Below, in pieces: positions 54,001 through 62,937 of a stretch of 64,000 nucleotides of DNA. The stretch is from positions 2,550,252 through 2,614,251 of the forward strand of contig NC_067207.1 of NCBI RefSeq assembly GCF_026262505.1, read 5' to 3'. The DNA comes from Trichomonas vaginalis G3. Taxonomy: Eukaryota > Parabasalia > Trichomonadida > Trichomonadidae. The position numbers and the translations under genes are program-made. The notes under the pieces were generated by a model. It had not been told where the DNA came from and searched no databases. It worked only from the letters and a program-made list of their open reading frames with translations. The number at the start of each line of letters is the position of its first letter. Position 1 is the first letter of the stretch.

Positions 54001-55322
54001 TGTTCCGATCTGTTTGTCACAATAGAAATGACTACAGGGAATTGATTCCTGAATTCTATTTCATGCCTGAATTTCTCTTGAACAAAGACAAATTCGATCT
54101 AGGAAAATGTGCAAATGAAACGGGAGATGTAATACTTCCGAAATGGGCAAAATCTCCAATAGATTTCGTTTACCAACTGAGAAAAGCTTTGGAATCTGAT
54201 TATGTCTCTCAAAACTTGAATGAATGGATTGATCTTATTTTTGGATACAAACAAAAATCATTGGAATTCAACAATTTATATAAAAGAGAACTGTATGAAG
54301 ATATCTGGACACCAGAACTAATCCAGGACCAAGAACAGAGAGGACAAATAGAAGCAGCAAAGAATTACTTGGGCCAAATTCCTCATAAACTATTCACAAA
54401 ACCTCATCCAAAAAGAGAAAAAATTTCTTCTCAAAATTTGAATAGTTGTAAAATTGCTGAAACAAAAATTAACAGTTTATATGTTAATTGCATTGATGGT
54501 AAGATGTTTTATATTATTGATTCGAATAACAAATGTATTTGTTACAACTCGAAAACAGGAGAAAGAAATGAAAAATATTTAGAATTTGACATCAAAAAAG
54601 TTCAGAATTTTCTTTTATTTGGATCTCACAGAGTTATTTGTAATATTGACAAAGAAAGTTATGTCATTGATATTAAGACAGCAGAAGTTATGAAACTCGA
54701 GAACCATATTAAATGTGCAAATGGAAATGATCTTTATTTGATAACAATAAGTGATGAAAACACTCTTTCTTTCTTTGACGAAAACACGACATTGATAAAG
54801 AGTTATCCAATATACAGAGAATCCGCGAGATCTTGTTTCGTTTCTTCTGAGTTTCATTTGGCTGTAACAGCTGTAAATGATGGTTCAATCGTTTTGCATT
54901 CATTGGAAAGAGAAATAAATGTTACTTCAATGGAACTTGGTGACTTTATTCCTCACCAAGTAATTGTAACTCCGTATTGGGGATTCATTTGTTGCTTTGT
55001 TTCGCCAAAAAGATGTGAAAAAACTGTCAAAACTATTGTTTATTTATTTTCCGTGAATGGAGAAAAAATAAGAGAAACAGAACTTAGCTACGAAATCAAT
55101 AATATATGTTCGTTTAGATCACGAAAAGGATTTGATTACATCGCTATTTCGAATTCAAGAGGAAATGTTTTAGTTGCAGAAGCTTTTTATTTGAATTTCC
55201 AAAAAGTAGAATTGAAAAGATTCGCTAGAATTGTCAGTATTTCTTACGATGAAGACGAACAAAACCTCGTCTGCTTCACTGATAATGGAGAAATATTGTA
55301 TACGCCTTTCTCTCCAAACTAA
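48039..55322 (+). CDS. BEACH domain protein with ConA-like, PH-BEACH and WD domains
   Basis: The first ATG in the open frame is at 48039, giving 2427 residues. The N-terminal 830 residues are helical, armadillo-like. A concanavalin-like lectin sandwich lies at about 841-987 (ISFSFWMKVKK, then FNFILVRI-type strands). A second long helical stretch is followed by a PH-BEACH domain at about 1746-1844 and the BEACH domain at about 1853-2127. The BEACH domain has YPWVISNYETENLDLND, YRNLSIPIGA, FTTMHIEMQGGKFD, RELIPEFYFMPEFLLN and LPKWAKSPIDFV, all standard BEACH blocks. A degenerate WD propeller runs from about 2135 to the end. BEACH proteins (LYST, NBEA, LRBA, WDFY3) organise vesicle fission, fusion and sorting. 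The frame is intact over 7.3 kb. Confidence 0.95.
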   Translation: MNFRFLEFFKDPFFEILEFSIPKNIEELITNQDLLRIAELNPLPNINKAEIHAARLRFQEIHSYTTAMHMVEYLFPFFPESLEKINSLDFLDANEQLFCTAFILYSYNTWITLHEKTSSCDYLALLMKSLCKFINTSHLKLLKFAVVYLYAIYLTNGQYSDIESVFEFIEIVVNDDPSISRAVYYLYAQTLDKITDRNALTLTKFEKKLVNSFLKLIERTKNSDSQDAAFIIMKSISNPFFHLDFDTSEIFAHLSEQFNEAMASEFAVLSARSIIKVIEENDWDFPFLSDPIAERIDYKRSIVPVSFVFPKQQTFPDGFQITNPNIFTTDHVSNLECFSGLSTIIEYIAINMRNNSNIMELFVRFLSENLPFSTKYYFSLNFLVYTCNLLSRCTTNEHSFVKYFPIEKIFAPGIYCTIENCQNNILYEHTNQMRNAVFHIIIKEGFEAFDKFLGSLLTTPMIFAESMYRLSHYNQEIMKWVQSGPEFSKSISDFLLNLAIIRKDNITEANIAITSIFRSLLFFFSNPEIHSFFFQDSYFTSCFLSYIFDPNLVSFILNQVKVYMSTCDLSHSELGRSLTNIIGILCIGFPQKENVILVSKIIKIIHDVLLQKQTEVMTFESILTTVRVSALSHLSNTEECRQCFKSCIDLFIVSSKIVTLHNEDIIYFEEGYTKTFSADQYLSLFPKFVQLLAGEVRTNTEPNFIIKEPLVLRIMFNIYERYNQIPEICKYFDKICKFSKENCVICHQSEFDLFLVDKIIKYWTQKDERNTIVALFDLFSTIAEHISSAAVVYRYISLLCPIDNKLPPFYSMALDKLLVMFELIFKEPPKLISLQKKSKKKVTQTFIIGDEISFSFWMKVKKIEKDYYPLIFSCSDLKKHNFSLFVNSKSLSIGSEDSAFASLPYLQEKSWNFILVRILNSEIVELTINGNMSETIKLKENMKIQGETKFIFGGEISYSFTPKKPYVLGPFGVFNELKTFNISELETHGYIYMRRINAKPIMIYNEKLSKKKNNFISVLTTVCHVDIILPIFKNLALTYDDGNLCENHITYASELLVNFLLWSDDSENSCQNAFSIIGYLLESVDISYFSYEFYEHFFNILGTINYKPLKTEIIREILMNFSIWTRIQPSEQLLVYSHWSQFLINIYSENVFSFTNFSVFLSEILIYFRSKTDDNSLNGFTICKPSSEISLVEIRLILFQILQLFASHEFTYDEYLLLISSARAQNGTELFYELLKLILSLVNSQPSPLAKIQNHDLIFPLISLLKDADTYAVQGIVNIINNIYKNKIVSKPEISNCVNMMIRLTPKSAFNSDLAKYILFMLNYSKDFYPFFFWCLYNLKEFDQELFENGINLLQKKNISDFWYFIFLTKSDNDYLLETIISKYPENIKFSYINYLFTCEMLHLDTRKMEKFFISKLTDYLIEKNVSISDEAIVSKYLDIVEYFFFLNRKSLINKTLSDIFKLSEFKENFVENDEIIKEKDENNDVHERIFDVKNIQNNYFGLYLENDGKWNDYDIATKVIKLLAPVYQISHKILILLIYFVINYKETEGKDEYLKILAKISSISGLNPREKDIIDLINPKITEKTEEQIESFQRTVQDIGSNFVPLFNQILDEKKNSCKETINFIQKFVTFSIESTNDLWINYKKRFVEEWKNRKMITEKQWRYIWSILTIQKGPWEKENDKILHYKRDTTLCNYIPCKMKRNRNFDIHDDASFARDSGVSPQRNSMKKFSLKNFQNMTQQIPKEKIVIESSCVILTNTGEKHATISLLNTTVLFSHEKIPFTNFVYKDIVLLLPQLHLHLNTALEIFLENGKSLFIVFPTPEITKQFLRVFDQKLSENAKIETQKFLSNQTTKDWLDHKISNFEYILYLNMKSSRSFSVNSQYPIYPWVISNYETENLDLNDVKNYRNLSIPIGAVDEERLNDLKSGYEELEAMDPPGHLYSAGPICSLVLYLYLVRIEPFTTMHIEMQGGKFDQSERIFFSIPDLFRSVCHNRNDYRELIPEFYFMPEFLLNKDKFDLGKCANETGDVILPKWAKSPIDFVYQLRKALESDYVSQNLNEWIDLIFGYKQKSLEFNNLYKRELYEDIWTPELIQDQEQRGQIEAAKNYLGQIPHKLFTKPHPKREKISSQNLNSCKIAETKINSLYVNCIDGKMFYIIDSNNKCICYNSKTGERNEKYLEFDIKKVQNFLLFGSHRVICNIDKESYVIDIKTAEVMKLENHIKCANGNDLYLITISDENTLSFFDENTTLIKSYPIYRESARSCFVSSEFHLAVTAVNDGSIVLHSLEREINVTSMELGDFIPHQVIVTPYWGFICCFVSPKRCEKTVKTIVYLFSVNGEKIRETELSYEINNICSFRSRKGFDYIAISNSRGNVLVAEAFYLNFQKVELKRFARIVSISYDEDEQNLVCFTDNGEILYTPFSPN

Positions 55323-56036
55323 TTTATATATTTTATTTTTTTGTTGTTGTATTAAAATTTTATTTTGTTTATTATACTTTATTTAAATTAATTACATGTT
55401 TTTCAGTGCATTCCGAAAAAGGCGTACAACACATAAATCTTAATTTCTGATACAAGCTTCTTCACAATGGATTGGTTTCTGGAAGACATTTTTCCAAGAA
55501 ATTATTGATTCTTTTCATAATGAAGAGAGAGAAAAAATAATTGCCGAAATTTTTCTTTTCTTGAAATGGTTGCTTATCTTTGATTTAATTAAAAGAAAAT
55601 ATTGTGATTCAACTATGCATTTATCAATTCATTTTGTTTGTTCATCAAAACTGAAATGCAATTATTAAATCGACAAACAAAATTGTTCTTTTGCACAGAA
55701 TAGATATCAAATTTGTTTAAGTTAATACAGTTGTATGTAGATTTCACAATTATTTAATGCGAGAATTAATTTTTGCTTCAGAATATACGATAATCCACAA
55801 TTTCCATATGAAATTTTAAAAATGACTTAACAAAATATAAGTCCCCATAAATATTTTTGTTTTTTCCCACTGAGAAATGCGTTTCGGTTAACCTAAAGTT
55901 TCTCTGAAATTTAAGGCTGAGTTTGAATGAAGCACGTTACATGTTAAGTGTAAGAATACTACAGAATTAGCATTAGAATCAGATATCAAATTTAAAAATC
56001 CGAAATATATTGTTAACATCCGACCAAATTTCCTAA
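55323..56036. other. intergenic region, nothing firm
   Basis: About 710 bp after the BEACH gene. A short plus-strand stretch near 55456-55600 reads QASSQWIGFWKTFFQEIIDS and on for some 40 codons, but has no start and no homologue I recognise. Otherwise AT-rich and featureless. Confidence 0.35.
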
Positions 56037-57083
56037 AACGATAAATTCAATTTAATCGTAATCCCAATATCCTGGGAATCAGCATTCCCAGGATCAATCT
56101 ATGATGAAGAACATATTAATAATAGCACTCAATTTTCAAGATCAAACAACTTAAAATACTTTATTTCGAGTTGTTTTTTTCTTGAATTAAGCCCAGATGG
56201 TGCAGTTCGAATTTCAACTACAAGGGATAATGTTAAAACATTTACAGTAACAAATAAATTCGACACATGTTTCTCTGGATTCAATGATGGAGCAGGTCTC
56301 TACTTTTTTGACAAAGGCAAATTTGTTCAATCAAAAAATTCATTTATTAACTCATCTAATTCAAACAGTGGAACTTCCTTTTATGTGTGGGTTTCAAAAA
56401 TACCAAATTACAAAAATTTTGCTAATGAAACAACAGTTTTCAACTGCGGTAATTTAGAACATGAATGTCGATTAACTACTATCTTGAGTCGTGGCTTAAT
56501 AATTATGGATCAATGCAACATTACAAGAAATAGAGTCAAAGAATTTAGTGTTGGTTACACAACACAACAGATCACATCTAATTCGTACACAACATGTGTT
56601 AATGTCATTGAAAATAATCAAACATCAGATTCTATTAATTTCTATTCAACTTCTTCATTAGGTGAGTCAATATTTAAAGTTACTACATGCAATTATATAA
56701 GAAATAAAAGTCCGAATGATGGCCATCTAATACTTACTCATACTGATATTTTCATGAGTTATTGCTGCATTCGTGAGAATGATATCCCTTACATTTTTTA
56801 TGCATATGATGGGACAATCACATTTGAAAATTCAACAACTGATAATAATATATCGACAAGTCTGACACCATTATACAAGAATACATTTATTTCATTTGAA
56901 AATGACTGCCCTTATTTGATATTAGATAACGATGATTCATCAAAAAATAAACAATTTAAATCCAATAAGGATGAAAATGAAGAAGAAAATGACGTCTACG
57001 CTAGAAACAATATGAAATTTTCGTATTTAAAGTTCTTTGACAACAGTTTTGCCATCATTACATCATTACATTCCAAAAGATAG
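56037..57083 (+). pseudogene. decayed gene for a repeat-rich surface protein
   Basis: An open frame of about 348 codons without any ATG in its first 170 codons, ending in TAG. It starts just after a TAA at 56034. It reads like the extracellular beta-helix (Pmp-like) surface families of trichomonads: SSCFFLELSPDGAVRIS, FDTCFSGFNDGAGLYFFDKG and FVQSKNSFINSSNSNSGTSF, then loosely repeated Asn- and Cys-containing strands. The usual signal peptide, TM anchor and cytoplasmic tail are missing. A short hydrophobic start (MMKNILIIALNF) lies at 56101 in another frame. Probably a 5'-truncated pseudogene. The family assignment is from general pattern only. Confidence 0.5.
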
Positions 57084-57731
57084 TAAACAACTAAAATATT
57101 TATGACAAATTGTCAGAATTTTTTTGGAAATCAAAACATATCACTTGCCAAATAAGCATACCTATTCAATGATTACGACTTACAAAGATCGATGTGCATG
57201 CTATATCTAATCCAAGCGATCCTCTCAACTTCACATCAATTATCTTCCACATGAGATTTCAATGGTAGCTTCAATGATTTGTTATTTTGTGGATTGTTGG
57301 CAAATTTATGACTCCTTCACAAGTACAGCCATAACAACTTAATAGTTTAAATAATTATCGAAATATTTGAGGATACCATAAATAGGAAATGAAAACTTGT
57401 GGAAAATAAAATATGCGGAAATTAATTTTACTAATATGTTCATAAATCTGATATATTTAATTTTAGACAAAGTAAGAAAATTTAATGAGTTTAAGTAATT
57501 AAGCAATTAAGCAAATAAAATTCTAAATATTTAATTACTTGCTATTATTTGAAATGATTTGCAATTATATCGTATTTATGAAAGAATTTTTAGTGATGAC
57601 ACTTTAAACCCTTAAAAAACAATTCTTTTGGATAAATATTTATAATTTTTTTCATTAATTGTTTCTAAAAGCTATGCCTTAACAAAAATAAGTATTTAAA
57701 ATGTGTCTGAATAACATTTAATGAAAATAAT
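57084..57731. other. intergenic region between converging genes, nothing recognised
   Basis: About 650 bp of AT-rich DNA, with simple words such as TTAAGCAATTAAGCAA near 57500. No coding, RNA or mobile feature supported. Confidence 0.5.
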
Positions 57732-58382
57732 TTATTTCTTAGTCATGATGACGATAACAATGATAACACCTGCAAGAAATACAGCACCGATGATGCCACC
57801 AATGATGTACCACTTGTAATGTTCGAAGCACATCCGGTTCTTGACCTTGTTTGCAGCGCGATGAAATACTTCAGCGTGTTCCTTAATACTGTTTGACTTT
57901 TCTTCCATGACGTCGAGCTTCTCACCACGGATGAGAGCCTGTGTAAGGTTTTCAGCCATTTTCTCCTGAGTAGCAGCGATGTTACTCTTAATTGCAGCGA
58001 TTTTGGCCGCACGTTCAGAGTTGTATTGGGTAAAGAGTGATTGAATATCGGGACCGAACTCCTTGCTCTTAGAGTATGCTTCAAAGGATGAACCCTGGTT
58101 CTTATACTTGACACGCCATTTTCTCTGTAATTCTTCTAAGAAAGTCTGGCGGAGCTGGAATGTTGCTGTCTTTTTGGCAAGGCAAAGGAAGTTCATTCTG
58201 TCAGGGTCTGCGAGAACCTGGTAGATGTAATCTCCTTCTTCTAAAATTGTTGATGGCTTCTTTGGATCGACATTCTCAAGCATCTTGATGGCGATGCTCT
58301 GCTGGTTGCCTGTAACTGTACTAAACTCGGCAAGTGGAGCAGCACCCTTGGCTACACAGGCATAAAAAAAATTCGTCGTCAT
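57732..58382 (-). CDS. longin-domain R-SNARE (VAMP7/VAMP71-like)
   Basis: A 216-residue protein. The longin domain is about 1-120, the SNARE helix about 125-187 with zero-layer R152 in LIRGEKLDVMEEKSN, and the TM anchor about 191-213, ending in the short luminal tail TKK. The juxtamembrane segment MCFEHYKWYIIG is closely parallel to that of the other R-SNARE in the window (MWFEHYKYYIVG), so the two are paralogues. R-SNAREs of this type act in late endosome, lysosome or plasma-membrane fusion. Codon use is GC-rich compared with flanks, suggesting good expression. TTTTCATGACG at the start places a TCATGA across the ATG. Confidence 0.93.
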   Translation of the reverse strand: MTTNFFYACVAKGAAPLAEFSTVTGNQQSIAIKMLENVDPKKPSTILEEGDYIYQVLADPDRMNFLCLAKKTATFQLRQTFLEELQRKWRVKYKNQGSSFEAYSKSKEFGPDIQSLFTQYNSERAAKIAAIKSNIAATQEKMAENLTQALIRGEKLDVMEEKSNSIKEHAEVFHRAANKVKNRMCFEHYKWYIIGGIIGAVFLAGVIIVIVIMTKK

Positions 58383-58819
58383 GAAAATAAAATTCTTTTA
58401 TCGATAGAAAATTATTTTTACATTCAAAAGAATTTTATATTTAAGAGTTGATTTCGGTTCAGAGAATATAATGCAAATAAATAACAATAAAATGATCGTT
58501 TCTTTACATGCCATTTTTCGGTTTTCCGACAAATTAGAATTTACATTATCGACAGGCGGAAAAATATTCAAAAATAATACCATCATGCTAATAATTAGAT
58601 ACAAGAACTTTTTGCATATGAAATTATTCATTTGCTCTAAGATTAATCAAATTTTTAAATGGAATTTAAGGATTTAATCGAAATAGCTGATCAAAATAGT
58701 GCTTTTTCTCAACGAAACCTTCTAATTTCCTTGAATATCTTCTGATTTTTATTTATAAGAATCAGAAATCACAGATTTCACATGATTAATCGCACGGAAA
58801 TAATATTAAACGCATTCAA
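58383..58819. other. divergent intergenic region, nothing recognised
   Basis: About 440 bp between the R-SNARE gene and the Wntless-like gene, containing both upstream regions. No strong initiator match was found for either gene. Confidence 0.45.
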
Positions 58820-60229
58820 ATGCTTGGAGATTTCAAAGAATTCAATAACATCGAGGTTAATAACTTTCAGGACGAAGACATATCATATGTTTCTGATTTC
58901 CCAATTACCCATCATTGCGGATTTATTTCATTCCTTCCCATTCTAATTTTCATTTTTTCATTACTTTTATGCGTAATGGCTCCTTCTCCAGCCCAGCAAA
59001 TCATTCAATCCGATAAATTATCATTCGATAAAGATGTTAAATTTTCCGCAATCGAAAGCTACGTATCAAAGGTTAAACCAATGAGCGAATACATGAAAGT
59101 ATCATTCAGATTCGATGAAGTATTAAATCGATCTGTCACTGCATCAGGAAAGGTTGCAATCAAATGCAAGAAATACGGCAAAGTCGTTCACGAATACAAT
59201 CAAGATTTCAAAGAGCTAAATTTGGTTGCTTCTCCTATAAATTGGTCGACTAATTCGATTGAAGTATATCACAACAGAAGGATCGACTATGATTCGATCA
59301 ATATTAACTTTGTTTTCTACTCCGAAAAGCCAATTACAGAAACATTCACCCTTCTTTGGGAATCCAGTGATCCTAACTTTATTCTCGTCTACGCGATTAC
59401 TAAGGTCATGGCATCGGCTTCTTTCCTTTGTTTCTTTGTCATTTTCGTTGCAAAAAGCTTTACTTCACTCCACGCTACAACCATCAGGAAATTGATAGCA
59501 GGACTATTGTTCTTCTCGATTTTCATTTTTGATCCGCTATCTGTCATTGATCTTTTCCAGATTTTCCCATTCCAGCTTCCAACTAACTCTGTTCGCATAT
59601 TATACTTCGGATACTTCATGTTCTACACTATCGCAATCTTCTCATTCATTGGTTTCGATAGAGAACAAGCTTCAGTACCAAGAATGGCCGTATCAATCGT
59701 AATCCCAGCCATTTTGACATCAATTACGGCCGTATTAGACTTACAAAAAATAGATACATCTAAAGTATCTATTATGAGCTACGATTTATCAACAGGAAAC
59801 GAATTTACAATTTATTATCTAATAATCTACGCAGTTTACCTTATTACGTTCATTACTTCCATTGTCCTTGCTAAAGTATCAATCACACCCAAGCTTGAAG
59901 ACGAAGAAAGCAAGGAAGTCGAGCCACATCCACAAACAGATCGTTTTAACTACTACTGCGTTGCTACGATGCCATTTGCACTTGCATTCTTTCCGTTCTA
60001 CGTATCACCACGAAATATCCCTTATATCCATGGAACAACTGTCGAATTGATGCTCCCGATTATTCTCTCAATCATGTTCGGTCTTATCATGGATCGCGCG
60101 CACACACCAACTGACGGACTCCAGTCTGGTTACGTCCAGGTCGGAGATGAAGAAGTTGACGAAGATAATCCTATTGGAATCGAAGCTGACCCGAACACAC
60201 TCACTATTCCTGATACAGAGGAACCATAA
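58820..60229 (+). CDS. Wntless/TMEM181-like membrane protein (GOST superfamily)
   Basis: A 469-residue protein. One TM lies at about 36-56, preceded by HHCGFISFLPIL. A luminal domain follows at about 57-190 (AIESYVSKVKPMSEYMKVSF, and an ESSDPNFILVYAITK block into the next TM). Then come seven TMs (about 195-217, 224-243, 257-278, 288-307, 330-352, 375-390 and 398-418) and a C-terminal acidic tail (DEEVDEDNPIGIEADP). One TM plus beta-type domain plus 7 TM is the architecture of Wntless and TMEM181. In animals these are cargo receptors or surface proteins; trichomonads have no Wnt, so a general trafficking role is the safer inference. GC-richer than flanks, with no lesions. Confidence 0.8.
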   Translation: MLGDFKEFNNIEVNNFQDEDISYVSDFPITHHCGFISFLPILIFIFSLLLCVMAPSPAQQIIQSDKLSFDKDVKFSAIESYVSKVKPMSEYMKVSFRFDEVLNRSVTASGKVAIKCKKYGKVVHEYNQDFKELNLVASPINWSTNSIEVYHNRRIDYDSININFVFYSEKPITETFTLLWESSDPNFILVYAITKVMASASFLCFFVIFVAKSFTSLHATTIRKLIAGLLFFSIFIFDPLSVIDLFQIFPFQLPTNSVRILYFGYFMFYTIAIFSFIGFDREQASVPRMAVSIVIPAILTSITAVLDLQKIDTSKVSIMSYDLSTGNEFTIYYLIIYAVYLITFITSIVLAKVSITPKLEDEESKEVEPHPQTDRFNYYCVATMPFALAFFPFYVSPRNIPYIHGTTVELMLPIILSIMFGLIMDRAHTPTDGLQSGYVQVGDEEVDEDNPIGIEADPNTLTIPDTEEP

Positions 60230-60648
60230 TAGTATTTATATTATTTTATTTAAAGCAGATTGTTTATTTTAGATAATTTTGCATTTTTTTTTAATTTTAT
60301 TTACAAAAATAATAGTTCTTGATTTTAATTCGAAAAAAGTATGAAGGTCATTTTGTATACTAATATCTTTCTTCCGACAAAAAATATTAATCAATGTCAG
60401 AAAGTGGTAAGTGAATCTTTAATACACACATTTTAGTATAAATCATGAGCTACTTATTTATAAAGAAAACAGTCCATCACATTCTTCAAAAATAGACACA
60501 ACAGACATTACCAAAATAACTGGGATACTGAGACTTGTGACGAGTTATTGAAGTGGTTACAAACTGGGCATGCAGTATAATTATTTGAATGAAACTAATA
60601 AAAAAATCATAAGATAAAAATTTTTAAAAGAAATAGTATTAATAAGGA
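60230..60648. other. intergenic region between converging genes, nothing recognised
   Basis: 420 bp of AT-rich DNA without a supported feature. Confidence 0.5.
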
Positions 60649-61965
60649 TCATTTATTAGTGAGTATAACAAGCGCATTTATAAAAGATTTTAGTATACTT
60701 TGAAAAAGAGAATTGTCTTGATTTCTTGAATATTCTATTTGCTTGTATAAACAAGCCATGTTTGCGCCAAGAACTTTATAAACTGAGAAACCACAAAATG
60801 TGGATGAATTATAGTTTTCGTTTGTTAAAACTCGTTCAACATTATTCTCAATGGGACTTAATGCACTCTTGTTTTCGAAGTCATCGGTTCCATAATAGAA
60901 GATCGTGAATTGTGAGACAGAATTATCAAATAATCTTCCAAATGAAACTTTGTTACTATATAAAACAAGGGATTTAACATTTTTTGCATTCTGGAATGAA
61001 TAATCACTGAAATAACTTGTATGAGATGAAATACACTTTAATAAGATGCAAGAGAGTGTGTGGCAATCTGTGAATGAAAATGATGAAATGTTCATTGAAC
61101 CTCCTTTGAAATAAAAATGTGTTAAATTTCTGCAATTTTCAAATGCTCGACTATTAATTGATGTAATATTGCAATTTAAAGAAATACTTTTCAATGAAAT
61201 GCAATTCCCAAATGCATTATTATATATTGTAAGATTAGCGGAATCAATTGATAACGATTTCAAAGAATAATAAGATCCAAATGCCGAATTTCCTATTGAG
61301 TTCAAGCTATTAGGAAGAATCAGTTTTGATAGTTTATAACATCCTTCAAATGAATATTGATCTATTGAAGTGATGTTTCCATAAATCTCAATCGTTTCAG
61401 CGGAATGGCATTGATTAAATGAAGCACCTTCGATTGATGTCAAATTGACACATAATGTTATTGATTTTACTGAGTAGCATGAATAAAACCCATTCCACCC
61501 TATCCTTGTTAAATTGCAATTAAGATTTAGATCTGTCAAATTGTAGCAATTCTTGAAAGCATTTTCACTAATATAGCAAGTTAGACAATTGATTGAAAGA
61601 GATTTAAGATTGTAACAGTTTTGGAAAGCACAGACACCAATATACAAATCAGTAGAATTAATTGAGACTGATTTAAGATTGTAACAGTTTTGAAATACAC
61701 TTGTACCAAATTTAATAGAATCTCCGGTTAATATAATTTATGTTAAATTGCTGCAATTGTAAAATGCTGATGAACCTATTGAACTAATATTATCATTGAT
61801 TTTCGCAGTTTTCAAATTAAAACAATTATAAAAGGCACTGCTTCCAATTGTTAAACAGTTTGATATGATAATTGATACAAATGTATAATTGTTTGAGAAT
61901 TGATTATTTGATACATTTCCATCAATCAAATATGTTTCATTTTCAAACTTAGTTACTTGTGCCAT
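60649..61965 (-). pseudogene. BspA-like leucine-rich repeat surface protein gene with one in-frame TAA
   Basis: From the ATG at 61965 the frame encodes 75 residues including IGSSAFYNCFNLKTAKINDN, meets TAA at 61740-61738, and continues in the same frame for 363 more codons to a TGA at 60649. Repeats of the TpLRR/BspA type run through it: A-F-x-N-C-x-N-L-x-S-x-x-(L/I) with I-T-S-I spacers. These repeats are the largest trichomonad surface gene family, also found in Treponema LrrA and Bacteroides BspA. No TM or signal peptide is obvious. The stop sits between NCSNLT and IILTGDS, where a K or Q codon would fit by one base change. A fresh pseudogene or base error. Confidence 0.85.
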
Positions 61966-62815
61966 TAAATATATTCATAAAATTTCAAACAATTATTCAA
62001 TTATAAAAATGAATAAGAACTGTTATTATTCATTCTCATAGAAAATAGATCATAAAGAGTAAAAGATTTTCTGACCTTTCGATTTTAACTACGAATATCT
62101 CATATTTATTATCTTTTCACGTGGCTTTAATATATTGTAGAGATTGACTTGAAATAAAACCAAAAAATTTAAAATTTTAATTAAGAATGTAATTCATTTT
62201 ATTCTTTGATAATATGCCTTGTTTGCAAAATGATATATGGCGGTATAAACATTAAAGTTCTATTTCAATTTAAATGTCAAGATGGAAATATAGTTAAGAT
62301 CTATTCTGTGAATATTCATTCGAACTAAATTAAATGCCAAATACACTTTGATGTATACCTTTCAATATCTAAATGCTAATCACATGGAATGAGACCATGA
62401 TATTAGAACCGTCAAAATAAATATCACTTTTTCAAAAATAAAATCTTCTTTCATTCTGAATTTTGAACACTTTTTTTTATTATTCATATAAGATTATAAA
62501 TCAACAACATGGAATGAAACGATATTAATAAACAAATTAAAAGTGAAGGAATATCATTTATACTTTTATATTATCATGAATCACAGAACATATCGATCAA
62601 AATGAAGAGTATCTGATTATTCAATTTGTTGTGACATTCCTCTCAACAGTATTCAATGCACGCTTGTTTTTGAAATTATAAGGAAAAATATCATACTATA
62701 TCATGAGAAAAATAAAATGGTTATATATGTTGCATTTTGATAATACCATTAAAAATTATTTATTGCGGATGATAACAAAAGCGATTATAACTTATTTCAA
62801 TAAAATTACCATTAT
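61966..62815. other. region upstream of BspA-like gene; part is duplicated
   Basis: Contains the BspA-like gene's upstream region. 62150-62370 recurs as a diverged direct copy at about 63770-64000. Near 62645 a short word set matches the 3' part of the BspA-like gene (around 60855). Otherwise AT-rich and non-coding. Confidence 0.5.
62150..62370 (+). repeat. diverged direct repeat, copy 1 (copy 2 at about 63770-64000)
   Basis: Shared blocks in the same order include TTTGATAATA, CGTATAAACATTAAA (GGTATAAACATTAAA in copy 1), TGTCAAGAT, GTGAATATTCA and GAACTAAA. Identity is roughly three quarters by eye. The 1.6-kb spacing equals that between the BspA-like 3' end and its relic plus flank, so a tandem segment duplication is likely. 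Confidence 0.55.
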
Positions 62816-62935
62816 TCAATGGATATTCTATTTGTTTGTATAAACAAGTCATGTTTGTTCCAAGAACATTAGAAACTGAAAAATCACCAAATTGTTATAA
62901 CAATAGAACTACAAGCACTCTTGTCTTCTAATATA
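62816..62935 (-). pseudogene. 3'-end relic of a BspA-like gene
   Basis: Very similar to 60724-60860 in the intact-length gene: ATTCTATTTG, TGTATAAACAAG, CATGTTTG and CCAAGAAC are shared in order. These cover the codons for the C-terminal VLG-N-MACLYKQIEYS region. The rest of that gene copy is gone. Confidence 0.65.
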
Positions 62936-62937
62936 GG

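Noticed and set aside
17554-61965. A changed genetic code (stops read as Gln or Trp)
   Set aside because: TAA, TAG and TGA all end intact genes at conserved positions here, for example TGA in both copies of the seven-TM genes. Two of the six lesions are frameshifts, which a code change cannot explain.
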